This document shows positions 29,318 through 38,487 of a stretch of 64,000 nt of DNA, one piece after another. The position numbers and the translations under genes were made by a program. The notes below the pieces were generated by a model. It was not told the DNA's origin. It made no database searches and saw only the letters and a program-made list of their open reading frames with translations. The stretch's first letter is position 1. Each line of letters begins with the position of its first letter. Source of the DNA: Candidatus Woesearchaeota archaeon (GTDB lineage: Archaea > Nanobdellota > Nanobdellia > Woesearchaeales > UBA10216); assembly GCA_016185705.1 (NCBI GenBank), contig JACPMZ010000009.1, positions 17,656-81,655 of the forward strand, in the 5' to 3' direction.

Positions 29318-29635
29318 TCAGTCTGCGGGCGGCAGCTTTTTGGCTTTTGATGGCTGCACTTCTGGAAGGTTCAACAAGGCAGGAACACGGGCTGAACTCT
29401 TAGTAGATGTTATCATGATGCTCATAACATCTATTTCATAAGTTAAAACGAAAGATTTATCGATGTGAACTCTTCTTGAGCCTTTCATATCTCCTCTTAG
29501 CGGCTTAAAATGGTGCGGATTTTCCCGAATTTGTTCAACTTTCTTATTGATAATCTCCAGTTGTTTCTTATCTTTCTTTGCTAACTTACCAAATTTCTTG
29601 TCCAGCTCACCAGAAATATCTAAATCATAAGTCAT
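29318..29635 (-). CDS. RelE-family toxin
   Basis: ELDKKFGKLAKKDKKQLEIINKKVEQIRENPHHFKPLRGDMKGSRRVHIDKSFVLTYEID. Confidence 0.82.
   Translation of the reverse strand: MTYDLDISGELDKKFGKLAKKDKKQLEIINKKVEQIRENPHHFKPLRGDMKGSRRVHIDKSFVLTYEIDVMSIMITSTKSSARVPALLNLPEVQPSKAKKLPPAD
29319..29360 (-). repeat. Repeat family B fragment forming the 3' end of the RelE ORF
   Basis: CAGCTTTTTGGCTTTTGATGGC (29333-29354) is identical to 54812-54833. Confidence 0.6.
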
Positions 29636-29857
29636 TTACAATCCATACCTGTCAGTGAAGCTTTTTATTCTAATAAACTTCCCTTTCCTTATTCTTTCTA
29701 ATTTTTCCAAGTACTCCTGTTTGGCTTCGGCTTTTTCTTCAAGCATAGATTCCATAAACATTTCCACTTGTTTACTCATGCTAACACCATGTCCTTTACA
29801 AAAATCGGAAAATTTCTTATATACTTCTTCTTGCACATTAAATGTTTTTAAAGCCAT
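29636..29857 (-). CDS. Cognate RelB-like antitoxin
   Basis: 73 aa directly upstream of relE; ALKTFNVQEEVYKKFSDFCKGHGVSMSKQVEMFMESML RHH-like. Confidence 0.75.
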   Translation of the reverse strand: MALKTFNVQEEVYKKFSDFCKGHGVSMSKQVEMFMESMLEEKAEAKQEYLEKLERIRKGKFIRIKSFTDRYGL

Positions 29858-29969
29858 AGTCTCGCCTTGTTATTTAATATTAAATAAGATTATTTAACGC
29901 TATTTAAATCTTTCGTTCTATCGGCGCTGAAAAGTCCATGCGCTCCTGTTGTTTTGCCGGCTTTGCTTC

Positions 29970-30010
29970 CTGCTTTTTCCCTCCCTTGCTGTTTAAGGGG
30001 GAAAAAGCAG
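29970..30010. repeat. Intergenic pyrimidine/purine hairpin (family C)
   Basis: CTGCTTTTTCCCTCCCTTGCTGTTTAAGGGGGAAAAAGCAG. Confidence 0.75.
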
Positions 30011-30148
30011 AAGAGCGGCGAGGCAGCTGCGGGCATGCCGCTAACTTTTCAATGTCACCGTTCTATCAGTATTGTTCAGTCTGCGGCTGGTTTTCATAGC
30101 ATTGCTAACTGGAGCAGGTTTGCAGGTTATGCTTTGGGTAATCATGGG

Positions 30149-31102
30149 TCACTGCCCGTTGCCTGGCCTGAAGGGATGCAGGGATATGCCGCCTGCCAAT
30201 CTTTCAATGACGTTGCTTATTATCTCTGATGTTCCGAGCACTTTGACTTTGGCAAACATTTTTTCTTTGGGTATCTGTATTGTGTCTGTGAATACGAACT
30301 CTTCAACTTCCTTCAGCGCTTTCAGGTTTTCGGTTGCAGGCTCTGTCAGGAGGGCGTGCGTTGCCACCACCCATATCTTCTTGGCTTTGTGGTTCTTGAC
30401 TGCTTTCACTGCTTCAACCATGCTGCTTCCTGTGTCTATGAAGTCGTCGAATATTATCGCGTTTCGTCCGTCCACTCTTCCGACTACGTTCATGGCTGTT
30501 GCCCTGCTGAAGTCTTCCCTGTATTTGTCTATTATTGCGATTGCATTTGCCTGCATTGCATTGGCAAGGTCTCTTGCGCGCTTTACGCCTCCGGCGTCAG
30601 GGGCGACAACTACAGTGTTTTGCAGGTTCTTGCTCTTGAAGTAGGCCGCAATCATGTTGACGGATGTCAGGTTCTCTACAGGTATGTCAAAGAATCCCTC
30701 AATTTGGGGAGCGTGCAGGTCAAACGTCACCACTCTGCCGACTTTAACCATTTCCAGCATGCTTGCAACCAGCTTTGATGAGATTGGCTCCCGGCCGCTT
30801 TTTTTCTTGTCCTGCTTGGAGTAGCCGAAGTACGGCATCACTACAGTTATGAATCCTGCGGATGCCCTCTGAAGCGCATCAATGAGGATTAGAAGCTCCA
30901 TGAGATTGTCATTCACCGGAGGGCAGGTGCTCTGTATTACAAAGATGTCGAATTTCCTCACCGACTCGTTGATCTGCACCCTTACTTCCCCGTTTGGGAA
31001 ACGCCCGATGTCAGCGTCAACGAGCTTTAAGCCGAGATGGTTCGCAACTTCTTCTGCAAGCTGCCTGCTGGCTGTGCCTGCTATTAGTTTCACGTCTTTC
31101 AT
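30149..31102 (-). CDS. prs: Ribose-phosphate pyrophosphokinase
   Basis: FGYSKQDKKKSGREPISSKLVASML, VVAPDAGGVKRARDLA, IIFDDFIDTGSSMVEAVKAVK. Confidence 0.95.
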   Translation of the reverse strand: MKDVKLIAGTASRQLAEEVANHLGLKLVDADIGRFPNGEVRVQINESVRKFDIFVIQSTCPPVNDNLMELLILIDALQRASAGFITVVMPYFGYSKQDKKKSGREPISSKLVASMLEMVKVGRVVTFDLHAPQIEGFFDIPVENLTSVNMIAAYFKSKNLQNTVVVAPDAGGVKRARDLANAMQANAIAIIDKYREDFSRATAMNVVGRVDGRNAIIFDDFIDTGSSMVEAVKAVKNHKAKKIWVVATHALLTEPATENLKALKEVEEFVFTDTIQIPKEKMFAKVKVLGTSEIISNVIERLAGGISLHPFRPGNGQ

Positions 31103-31328
31103 TCAGAACACTGAAAAAGAATATTGGCTGCTACTATTTAAAGTTAGTGCAAGCTCCGGCTTTGAAGCGGTTAGAATTCTTTTTAGCTGCTGTCTGGAAG
31201 TTTCGCGGTTGGTGCTTTCAGGATAACAGAAAATCCTGTGCAGCAAGTTTTTATACTCTGCCGCCTTCCCGGCTTCAACACATGCAAAGTGCTTTTTTGT
31301 GATTTTGTAGGCTGTGTGGGCGGTGAGC

Positions 31329-32867
31329 ATGAAAATGTCTGGTGCAGTCTTTGGAGGAAAATCTGGTAAGCCCTTGGTTGTAGTATTTGACGATGCTGAC
31401 GTTGTTCTGGAAGCTTTTAAAGGTGAGGTTCAAAAGATTGACCCTGAAGCTAAGTTTGATTTTTTTCTGAGTAATAACCCTGATGAAGTTTTTAAAGCAG
31501 CAAAAAAACTATCAGCGCGGCTGGCTATTTTGGACTTCGCCATTGCTGATCCGCAAAGTAAACCTTATGCGTTTAAAAACGGCCTGGCGCTTGCGGAAGC
31601 CATTAAGGATTTTCGCGGAAAGGGCATTGATGTTGTAATGATGAGTTCTCATGAGGTTTCAGGCGCTAACATATCGCAGCTGGTAACAAACCACCCATTT
31701 CTGAGCGGCAGCTATGACAAAGCTAAGCTCTATGATGAGCTTCCTGATATATTGAACTGTGTTTTGGGTAAGAGCCAGCCCTATCCGCGTCTTGTAGTGG
31801 TGGAAGGCCCTGCTGGTGCTGGGAAAACTACTTTGTCTGATATCAGGAAGCTTGTGAGTCGTCTTGAAGTGCTTTTCTCTGCAACCACGCGGCCGCCACG
31901 TGAGGGAGAACTGGGACAGGGCCTGGGAAAAAAGGGCCTAAGGGATAATGACCATTACTTCTTGTCGCAGGAAGAATTTGATGCTTGGAGGAATTCTGCC
32001 CGCAGGCCATTTGTCTATCGCGATGAGAATGAAAATTGGGTTTATGGGCATGATTTGTCAAGCATTGATGATGCGCTTGAATCCGGATCCAGTGCGCTCA
32101 TGGCAACAAGGCACCTTTCATTGGTGGACGAAGTGATGCGCCAATACAGGGAGCAGTGTCTTGTTGTTTATTTGGCTTCTGATCCTGCCGATGTAAAGAA
32201 GGGGCTTGAGCAGCATCGTGGCAGTTCCCATGGCCTGTTAACAAATGGTGAGTTGGGCCAATACGTGAAACGCGCGCATCTTATCCTTAACACAAACCCC
32301 TTGCACAAGTCGTTGCCCAACAATTTTAATAGGACAAGGGCGTCGGTGGAGATACAAGACAGGATTGTGGCTGCCATTGATTTTGCGGTAATGCATTATC
32401 CGTATGGCGAACCAATGCATGGTTTGAATCAGTTTTACGTGGAAAAATTGAGTGGCGCTCTTGCCGGGGTCTTAAAAAAAGGCGCTGTTATAACCATTCC
32501 CGGAGATTTAGTTCGCGATTATTGCGAAGGTCTTGAGGGTATTTCGAATCTCGCTCAGGAACATATTCGTGAGCTTTCGCAGATTCTTGTCACAGATGTC
32601 AGTGATGCCGGGGGGGTGATTACAGCAACACTTGCGCCAAATGCGGCTGCTGACTCAGGCACCTACACAACATCGATTATGCAAAAAAATGCTTTGACTG
32701 GGCTCATTGCCTTTTATCTGGATAGGAAAGGATTTAGTCCTGTTAAGCTTAATCTTTTTGACCCTTACAGGGTGGGGGCAGGTGTTAGTATTCCAAAGGC
32801 GGTGTATCAGCTGAGTGACATGAATGTGGGGCAAGGGCCGTTTGCCCTTGAGCTTCTCATAGGCTAA
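31329..32867 (+). CDS. Receiver-like domain + guanylate-kinase-like P-loop domain + unassigned C-terminal region
   Basis: VVVFDDADVV...AILDFAIAD...VVMMSSHEV, then VVEGPAGAGKTTLSDI...ATTRPPREGE...DNDHYFLSQEEFDAW...YRDENENWVYG. Confidence 0.65.
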   Translation: MKMSGAVFGGKSGKPLVVVFDDADVVLEAFKGEVQKIDPEAKFDFFLSNNPDEVFKAAKKLSARLAILDFAIADPQSKPYAFKNGLALAEAIKDFRGKGIDVVMMSSHEVSGANISQLVTNHPFLSGSYDKAKLYDELPDILNCVLGKSQPYPRLVVVEGPAGAGKTTLSDIRKLVSRLEVLFSATTRPPREGELGQGLGKKGLRDNDHYFLSQEEFDAWRNSARRPFVYRDENENWVYGHDLSSIDDALESGSSALMATRHLSLVDEVMRQYREQCLVVYLASDPADVKKGLEQHRGSSHGLLTNGELGQYVKRAHLILNTNPLHKSLPNNFNRTRASVEIQDRIVAAIDFAVMHYPYGEPMHGLNQFYVEKLSGALAGVLKKGAVITIPGDLVRDYCEGLEGISNLAQEHIRELSQILVTDVSDAGGVITATLAPNAAADSGTYTTSIMQKNALTGLIAFYLDRKGFSPVKLNLFDPYRVGAGVSIPKAVYQLSDMNVGQGPFALELLIG

Positions 32868-33835
32868 GCGGGGCTGCCTGCATCATGCGGGTATTTTATT
32901 GCCATCAGCGCTTCTATGAGGTCAAGCGTCATTTCAAGCATCTGATATGCGGTAGCAGCTATTATGAATTCAGCAGGCAGAGTTGACTTTGGAAGGCGCC
33001 TCAGCAGATTCCCTGCTTTGTATCTGTTTATGTTTAGCGTTTTTATTTTTTCATTGCTGTACTTGTAGTAAAGGCGGGAATACTCGGTGAGGCTGGCTGC
33101 AACTGTCTGCAGAATCACCATTACGCCGCTGTTCATGCGCTTTCCATGCGCCAATGCCTCCTCTGCTATGAATGTGATTGTGTCTGATACCCGGTCAAGG
33201 ATTGTTAGTATGTAATATGTGTATGCAGTCTTTTCAGGTTCAGGGCAGCCTTCCAGGTTTAGTAGCCGCAGGCAATAGCTGATATATCTGGTAAGGGTAT
33301 CGTGCCTTCCACGCGTATTTTCAACAAGCGGCCAGTTCTGGTTTTTTATCCCTTCAACGCAGTCTTTCAGGTTATCATTCAGAATCAGAAATATCCTTTG
33401 CAGCAGCTGGGAAAAATCCTTCATGGAGCCAATTTGCAGGTTTTTGAGAACGCACAATTTTTCCCTGTCCTGCATTATCTCAAATCCGATGAGCCTGTTT
33501 ACTTCCTCACGTATAATGCTGGAAACCCTGACTTCTTTGCCTATCCGGGGATAGCTGGCCATCGGGGAATTGAAGCTCAGGGCAATGGTGTCAAACCCCG
33601 CCCGGTAAAGGCCGCGGATTACAAAAATTATGGAAGTTCTGTCCAGACCGGAAATATCAACGTTCGCTTCTCTTGGCTGTTTCTCCATGGCAGCGTCTGC
33701 GTTTATTATCAGGGACTTCTTCTGTTCCAGAACATCCAGATAGCTTCCTTTGACGACGTTGTTTGTTCTCGCCCATTTGCTTGGCAGCGAAATTATCAGC
33801 GAAGAGGGGCCGTGCTTGACTACTTTTCTCTGCAT
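32864..33835 (-). CDS. PhoU-like regulator with N-terminal AbrB/SpoVT-like domain
   Basis: MQRKVVKHGPSSLIISLPSKWARTNNVVKGSYLDV (swapped-hairpin) then PhoU-like helical repeats. Confidence 0.8.
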   Translation of the reverse strand: MQRKVVKHGPSSLIISLPSKWARTNNVVKGSYLDVLEQKKSLIINADAAMEKQPREANVDISGLDRTSIIFVIRGLYRAGFDTIALSFNSPMASYPRIGKEVRVSSIIREEVNRLIGFEIMQDREKLCVLKNLQIGSMKDFSQLLQRIFLILNDNLKDCVEGIKNQNWPLVENTRGRHDTLTRYISYCLRLLNLEGCPEPEKTAYTYYILTILDRVSDTITFIAEEALAHGKRMNSGVMVILQTVAASLTEYSRLYYKYSNEKIKTLNINRYKAGNLLRRLPKSTLPAEFIIAATAYQMLEMTLDLIEALMAIKYPHDAGSPA

Positions 33836-34207
33836 TATACCACCTTTTCTGCAACAAAACATGCCCAGATATTTAAATTTTATCATATTTATATAAAGAA
33901 ATATGCATGTATGAAAAATATGCATAAAGCAATGATTAAGTAGATATATTTAGCAGTATTCCCGGTTCTTAGTTCAGCAAAACGGGGTGATGCGGTTTGG
34001 GAGCTGTGAGTGAAACACTGAGGGAGGACGCATTTTCCGAACTTTTGGAAATGCAGGAAATCCGGCCTGTCCGCTATGAGGACATATTGAGGGCGCTTCT
34101 CACAGAATAAATCTGGAGAAGTGCTTTCTTTGATTTTTGGCATTCGGCAGGATAAGTTTTCATCGCCAGCTGGTCGGACAGAACGTCAGCAGTTGTGGTG
34201 CTTGAAA

Positions 34208-35263
34208 ATGAAAAACAAGGCAAAGTTTGCGGCAGTAATGGTTGCGGTTTTGGCAGGGGTTATACTATTCTCTCAGCCGGTTTTTGCATACATTGAGGGA
34301 AACACCATAGTCACAGAGGATGCAAAAATAAAGGCAGGAATTACGCCCGGTTCAGTCTTTTACGGGCTGGATAAGGCGCTTGACCGCGTTTCGCTTGCTC
34401 TCACGTTCGGAAGTTCTGCCAGGGCAAAAACAGGCCTGACAATCGCGAGGGAGCGGCTTATGGAAGTCAAGGTGATGGTGGAAGCCAATGATACGGTAGC
34501 TGCCGGGGAAGCGCAGCGTGGGCACGCCAGAGCTTTGGCTTCTGTGAGTGCTTCCCTAGATAAGCTAAAGGGTTCTGAGCTAAACACAAAACGTGAGGAT
34601 GTAATAAGCTTGGAGAAGGGCATGCTGGAGCACGAGAGCGAAATAATCGCAGTCAATAAATGGAGCAAATCTGATGCCGATGCAGGGCAGATAACGTTTA
34701 TGCTTGACGCTATGCAAAACAGCATGGCAGATGTCAGAATTCAATTATTTGAGAGAAAAAGGGAGATAGCGCTTGAGCAGATTGCTGCAGGTAAAATCCA
34801 AAGCGAAACTGAAACCGAAATAATTGTCCGTGAGGAGGGCTTGATTGACTTGAGAAAACAATCGGCTGCTGAGGAAATGAAAGCAGCCCACGGCCTGGTG
34901 GCGTACGTCAAAGGTGATATTGATGCCCGCCTCAAGGCAGCCCGGAGTGCAGGGCAGGTTCCCCGGGAAGATGTATCTGCCGCAGCAGCAGCAGCGCAGA
35001 TATTGCTTCAGGCAGACCTGAAGCTTGGTGCTGCCAGCGAGGCGTTTGCAGATTCTGAATTTGAGCAGGCATTTGAGCTTGCGCACAATGCGCGCAGACT
35101 TGGCGAAACTGCGCAGTCATTATTTGCTGAGGAGCTGGAGGCAGAGGCAGCCGTTGGTGCTGAAGCCAAAGCTGACAATGCAGGGGCTGGTGTAAGCGCA
35201 AAAGCCGGCGAATCTTTATCGGTGTCAGTGGGTGCAGGCGTTGATGTTTCGGTAAACGAATGA
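34208..35263 (+). CDS. Secreted DUF5667-like protein
   Basis: Signal peptide; IKAGITPGSVFYGLDKALDRVSLALTFGSSARAKTGLTIARERLMEVKVMVE. Confidence 0.75.
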   Translation: MKNKAKFAAVMVAVLAGVILFSQPVFAYIEGNTIVTEDAKIKAGITPGSVFYGLDKALDRVSLALTFGSSARAKTGLTIARERLMEVKVMVEANDTVAAGEAQRGHARALASVSASLDKLKGSELNTKREDVISLEKGMLEHESEIIAVNKWSKSDADAGQITFMLDAMQNSMADVRIQLFERKREIALEQIAAGKIQSETETEIIVREEGLIDLRKQSAAEEMKAAHGLVAYVKGDIDARLKAARSAGQVPREDVSAAAAAAQILLQADLKLGAASEAFADSEFEQAFELAHNARRLGETAQSLFAEELEAEAAVGAEAKADNAGAGVSAKAGESLSVSVGAGVDVSVNE

Positions 35264-35328
35264 TGCTCTTTTCTTGGCTTTTTTTATAAACTGTCAAGAT
35301 ATCCGTGCATTAATTGTTTGTGATTGAG

Positions 35329-35341
35329 ACGCCGGGACTGG
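35329..35341 (-). repeat. tRNA-Ser 3'-end remnant (att-like), copy a
   Basis: acgccgggactgg identical to 52564-52576; also forms a local hairpin AGACGCC...GGCGTCT. Confidence 0.5.
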
Positions 35342-35432
35342 CGTCTGGTTGCAAACCACACGCCGTCAGGCTTTGCCCGCCTCTTTGACATGCATTGCAG
35401 GAGGTGAGATATGGAGTGTTATCTAATAAAAC

Positions 35433-35705
35433 TCATATTTTGTATATGTTATCATGGTGGTCAAAGTCGTAGAAAATCACTTTGTCTTCTGGCTCAAGGT
35501 ATTTGAATGTCAGAACAAAAGGGCCTCGTATGTGAACTCGTTTTAAGTGCTGGAGTGGCTTGCGCAGATTTTTGTAATGGTTAACATCCTCACAGTTTAT
35601 TATTTCCTCAATCTTTCGCATGACGATTTCATAGGTTTGCCTGTCTTTTTTGCATAGCTTTTCAAGTATCCTCTGAAGTCCGGCTTCAACAGAGAAATTA
35701 CGCAT
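35433..35705 (-). CDS. RelE/YoeB-like toxin
   Basis: ILEKLCKKDRQTYEIVMRKIEEIINCEDVNHYKNLRKPLQHLKRVHIRGPFVLTFKYLEPEDKVIFYDFDHHDNIYK. Confidence 0.8.
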   Translation of the reverse strand: MRNFSVEAGLQRILEKLCKKDRQTYEIVMRKIEEIINCEDVNHYKNLRKPLQHLKRVHIRGPFVLTFKYLEPEDKVIFYDFDHHDNIYKI

Positions 35706-35943
35706 TCTCTACCAGCTTCCTCAATTCTGCAACGTTCTTAAATTTCCTGAATGTGCCCTTTCTCTCCAGGCGCTTTATCTTCTTCACATACTCGGGTTTC
35801 AGTTCAGGTTCCAGAAAGCTCTCTTCATAAACTTCAACCACGTAATTTATGGCCTCAGACTTGTCCTTTAGGCCGTATTTCGCCTTTACCATGTTAAGCA
35901 CCCTGTTGGATTGTTCTTCAATGTTTATTACAGCTTGTACCAT
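35698..35943 (-). CDS. Cognate antitoxin
   Basis: 81 aa, overlaps the toxin start. Confidence 0.72.
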   Translation of the reverse strand: MVQAVINIEEQSNRVLNMVKAKYGLKDKSEAINYVVEVYEESFLEPELKPEYVKKIKRLERKGTFRKFKNVAELRKLVENA

Positions 35944-36174
35944 GTTACATCACATATATGAAAGTATATGGGAAATATATAAATGTTTTGTTATTAACCG
36001 TGTCTCCCAAGGTGCGTTAATATTTGCAAAAGCAGCAACTGTTTTCATTGCATTTAAAAAATCTAAATCGGCTTTTTAAAGAGTTGCTTATGCTTGCCAA
36101 ATAAATTTCTCCGAGTTTTGTTTAATACCAATTGACGCATAATTTCTCTTTCTGCAGGCAACTTTAGGAATTGA

Positions 36175-36187
36175 ACGCCGGGACCGG
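36175..36187 (-). repeat. tRNA-Ser 3'-end remnant (att-like), copy b (degenerate)
   Basis: acgccgggaccgg; one mismatch to 52564-52576. Confidence 0.4.
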
Positions 36188-36189
36188 TT

Positions 36190-36546
36190 CTATTTTAATT
36201 CTCTTATCCGTATGCTGGTTTCCGAAATGGTTACGAAGGCTTTGCTGAGTTTTTTTCCTTGTTCTTCAATTAGACTCAGCGCATAGTCAATTCTTCGCCG
36301 GGGTGTATCTTTTTTGAGTCTCAGAAATATGATTCCTGCGCATTCCTTTCTCTGTCTGAAAATCAGTTCGCCAAAATCTTTGTCATTGGTTATTAGAATT
36401 CTGTTTTCTTTCAACGATTTTGCCAGCACTGAGCCGTCACTTTCACCTCTCAGCACTTCGCCTGCATACAAAGCATCATGCCCTTCTTTAATCAGCGCCG
36501 CAGCAAGTTTGTTACCTGAACTTTCATCAACCAGAAACTTTAGCAT
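36190..36546 (-). CDS. DUF5615-like PIN-like toxin
   Basis: MLKFLVDESSGNKLAAALIKEGHDALYAGEVLRGESDGSVLAKSLKENRILITNDKDFGELIF. Confidence 0.88.
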   Translation of the reverse strand: MLKFLVDESSGNKLAAALIKEGHDALYAGEVLRGESDGSVLAKSLKENRILITNDKDFGELIFRQRKECAGIIFLRLKKDTPRRRIDYALSLIEEQGKKLSKAFVTISETSIRIRELK

Positions 36547-36790
36547 GTTCCTTGACCGTTACAGGCATGACTGATTCACCGCTTACTATGTCTGCGCCGT
36601 ACATCAGAGCTGCAGTGATATCTTCCTTTGTGAGTTGAGGGTAGTCTTCAAGAATTTCGTCTACTTTCATGCCTTCAGCCACCTGGCGAATTATCGTATC
36701 TACAGGTATGCGTGTTCCCCGAATAACCGGCTTCCCAACCATTATTTTAGGATTCACTGTTATCCGCTGCAATAGTTTTGCGTCTTCCAT
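36527..36790 (-). CDS. DUF433 antitoxin
   Basis: ITVNPKIMVGKPVIRGTRIPVDTIIRQVAEGMKVDEILEDYPQLTKEDITAAL. Confidence 0.9.
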   Translation of the reverse strand: MEDAKLLQRITVNPKIMVGKPVIRGTRIPVDTIIRQVAEGMKVDEILEDYPQLTKEDITAALMYGADIVSGESVMPVTVKEHAKVSG

Positions 36791-36843
36791 GGTAAGTGAA
36801 CTTATTTGCTCAGTATTTATAATTATCGCTTTCAATAAATTAA

Positions 36844-36859
36844 ACGCCGGGACTGGGAC
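36844..36859 (-). repeat. tRNA-Ser 3'-end remnant (att-like), copy c
   Basis: acgccgggactgggac, 16/16 identical to 52564-52579. Confidence 0.75.
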
Positions 36860-36911
36860 ATACTCACTGCGGTTCGTAGCCCCAGTCCCGGCTCTGTTCG
36901 CTTCGCTCACT

Positions 36912-36925
36912 ACGCCGGGACTGGG
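36912..36925 (-). repeat. tRNA-Ser 3'-end remnant (att-like), copy d
   Basis: (t)acgccgggactggg, 15/15 identical to 52563-52577. Confidence 0.72.
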
Positions 36926-36969
36926 CAAAGTTTCTTGAAGGCAGCCCTGAAAAACGAAACATTTTTATA

Positions 36970-37007
36970 TTATCTTTATAGAGATAATGTTATCTCTGGT
37001 GAGATAA
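36970..37007. promoter_or_regulatory. Tandem palindromic operator overlapping the HTH-nucleotidyltransferase start
   Basis: TTATCTTTATAGAGATAA and TTATCTCTGGTGAGATAA back to back, ending at the ATG (37007). Confidence 0.65.
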
Positions 37008-37621
37008 TGGATTTAGCGATTAAAATAGTGGGGATTTACGATGGCGAACCAAAGGCAGAGCTCTCCATTAGAGAGATTTCTAAGAGGCTGAAAGCCACGT
37101 ACAGTTTCGTTTATGATGCAGTTGATACCATGGCTAACGAAGGCATCATAAGGGTTGCTGTTAAGGGCAGGGCCAAGATGTGCTCTTTGAATCTTAAAAA
37201 TGACAAAGCGCGTGCCTTGCTTGCTATCCGCTCAGTCAGCAGAAAGGATGGGTTCCTTGGAAAAAACAGGCTGGTTGGGGAGATGCTTGGCGAGTTCGTG
37301 AACAGGGTTACGGGCGAGAATGTTTATTCCATAGTCCTTTTTGGCTCTTATGCCAAGGGTTCGGCTTCTGAGGCCAGCGATGTTGATTTGCTGGTAATTG
37401 GAGCTTCGAAAGCTAAGCTGGATGGTAAGGTTGATGCTGAGGTCAACAGTTTGGAAGCGCGGTATGGAAAGGAAATCAACGCTGTCGTCATAGATAAGGC
37501 AATGTTTCTAAAGTCGCTGAGAAGCGAAGGGGTTACTGCTGTGAAGGAGGCGCTGGCTGACCACGTTATCTTGTCTGGTTTTGAGCGCTTTTGGGAACTT
37601 GTAAGGGAGGGGTTGGGATGA
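37007..37621 (+). CDS. wHTH + minimal nucleotidyltransferase (MNT) antitoxin
   Basis: ELSIREISKRLKATYSFVYDAVDTMANEGIIRV; VLFGSYAKGSASEASDVDLLVIG. Confidence 0.85.
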   Translation: MDLAIKIVGIYDGEPKAELSIREISKRLKATYSFVYDAVDTMANEGIIRVAVKGRAKMCSLNLKNDKARALLAIRSVSRKDGFLGKNRLVGEMLGEFVNRVTGENVYSIVLFGSYAKGSASEASDVDLLVIGASKAKLDGKVDAEVNSLEARYGKEINAVVIDKAMFLKSLRSEGVTAVKEALADHVILSGFERFWELVREGLG

Positions 37622-38157
37622 CTAGCAAGCAAGTGCTTAAGGATAAGCTTGACATGTATGAGCGGAAAAGCTTGTTCAGCAGGGACTCAGGCATCAAGCG
37701 TTTGGTGGGTAACTTCATGGCGAAGGCCAGGCATAATCTTGAGACTGCTGGTGTTGTTTTTGACTTGTCTGAGAGTAATGCTGCTAAGGAGGCTTTGAAG
37801 ATAAGCAGTTCTTACGCGGCTTATGATTGGGCGATTGTTGCTGCTTATTATGCCATGTACCACGCTGCTTTGGGCGCTTTGGCCGCTTTGGGTTTTAAGA
37901 GTGATGACCATGAAGCCACCAGAGTTGGGCTTTTATACTATTATGTCCTTGAAGGCTCGCTTGAAAGCAAATACGTCACAGCACTGGAAAAAGCCAGAAG
38001 GCTTGAAGAGGAGTACGTTCAGAAGCTGTACAAAGCTAAGAGAACTAGGCAGATAGCCCAATACTCTGTGGAAGGAGAGTTCAGTAAGGTGGAGGCTAAA
38101 AGCCTTATAGAAGACGCTGTGAGTTTTGTGAACCGCATAAGCGAATTGCTTAAGTAG
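37618..38157 (+). CDS. HEPN-domain toxin
   Basis: ARHNLETAGVVFDLS...AYDWAIVAAYYAMYHAALGALAALGFKSDDHEATRVGLLYYYV; 4-nt overlap with MNT. Confidence 0.82.
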   Translation: MTSKQVLKDKLDMYERKSLFSRDSGIKRLVGNFMAKARHNLETAGVVFDLSESNAAKEALKISSSYAAYDWAIVAAYYAMYHAALGALAALGFKSDDHEATRVGLLYYYVLEGSLESKYVTALEKARRLEEEYVQKLYKAKRTRQIAQYSVEGEFSKVEAKSLIEDAVSFVNRISELLK

Positions 38158-38365
38158 AGGGGGAGGGAGATTGATATGGTTGATGAGGAAATAGGAAGGA
38201 TTTTCGAATCCGACATAAGGTTGTGCAGCAGCTTGTCATAGACAGCTTCTGCTTGGTAAATTTGTTCCTTCAAATTCTGTTCCATAGCGGTTCACCCTCT
38301 TTTGGCGTGTTCGCCTAATATTTATTCCACCGCTAAAAGTGCCCCTGATTTAAACCGAGAAGGAA

Positions 38366-38375
38366 ACGCCGGGAC
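38366..38375 (-). repeat. tRNA-Ser 3'-end remnant (att-like), copy e (short)
   Basis: acgccgggac. Confidence 0.35.
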
Positions 38376-38487
38376 AGGACGGCGGACGAGCAGTGCGACG
38401 CCTTGCCCTTTTTGACCGCCATCAGAGACCAATGCCCTGCTTCTTTAATATACATTCTCGGAGAACGGATATATAAAGCTTGTCGTC

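Noticed and set aside
34009-34110. Short ORF VSETLREDAFSELLEMQEIRPVRYEDILRALLTE upstream of the DUF5667-like gene
   Set aside because: Plausible but only ~34 codons with a GTG start; not enough support to list as a gene
35329-35348. Treating AGACGCCGGGACTGGCGTCT as a definite att site
   Set aside because: It is also a perfect local hairpin, so the tRNA match could be partly coincidental; kept only as low-confidence support for the accretion model
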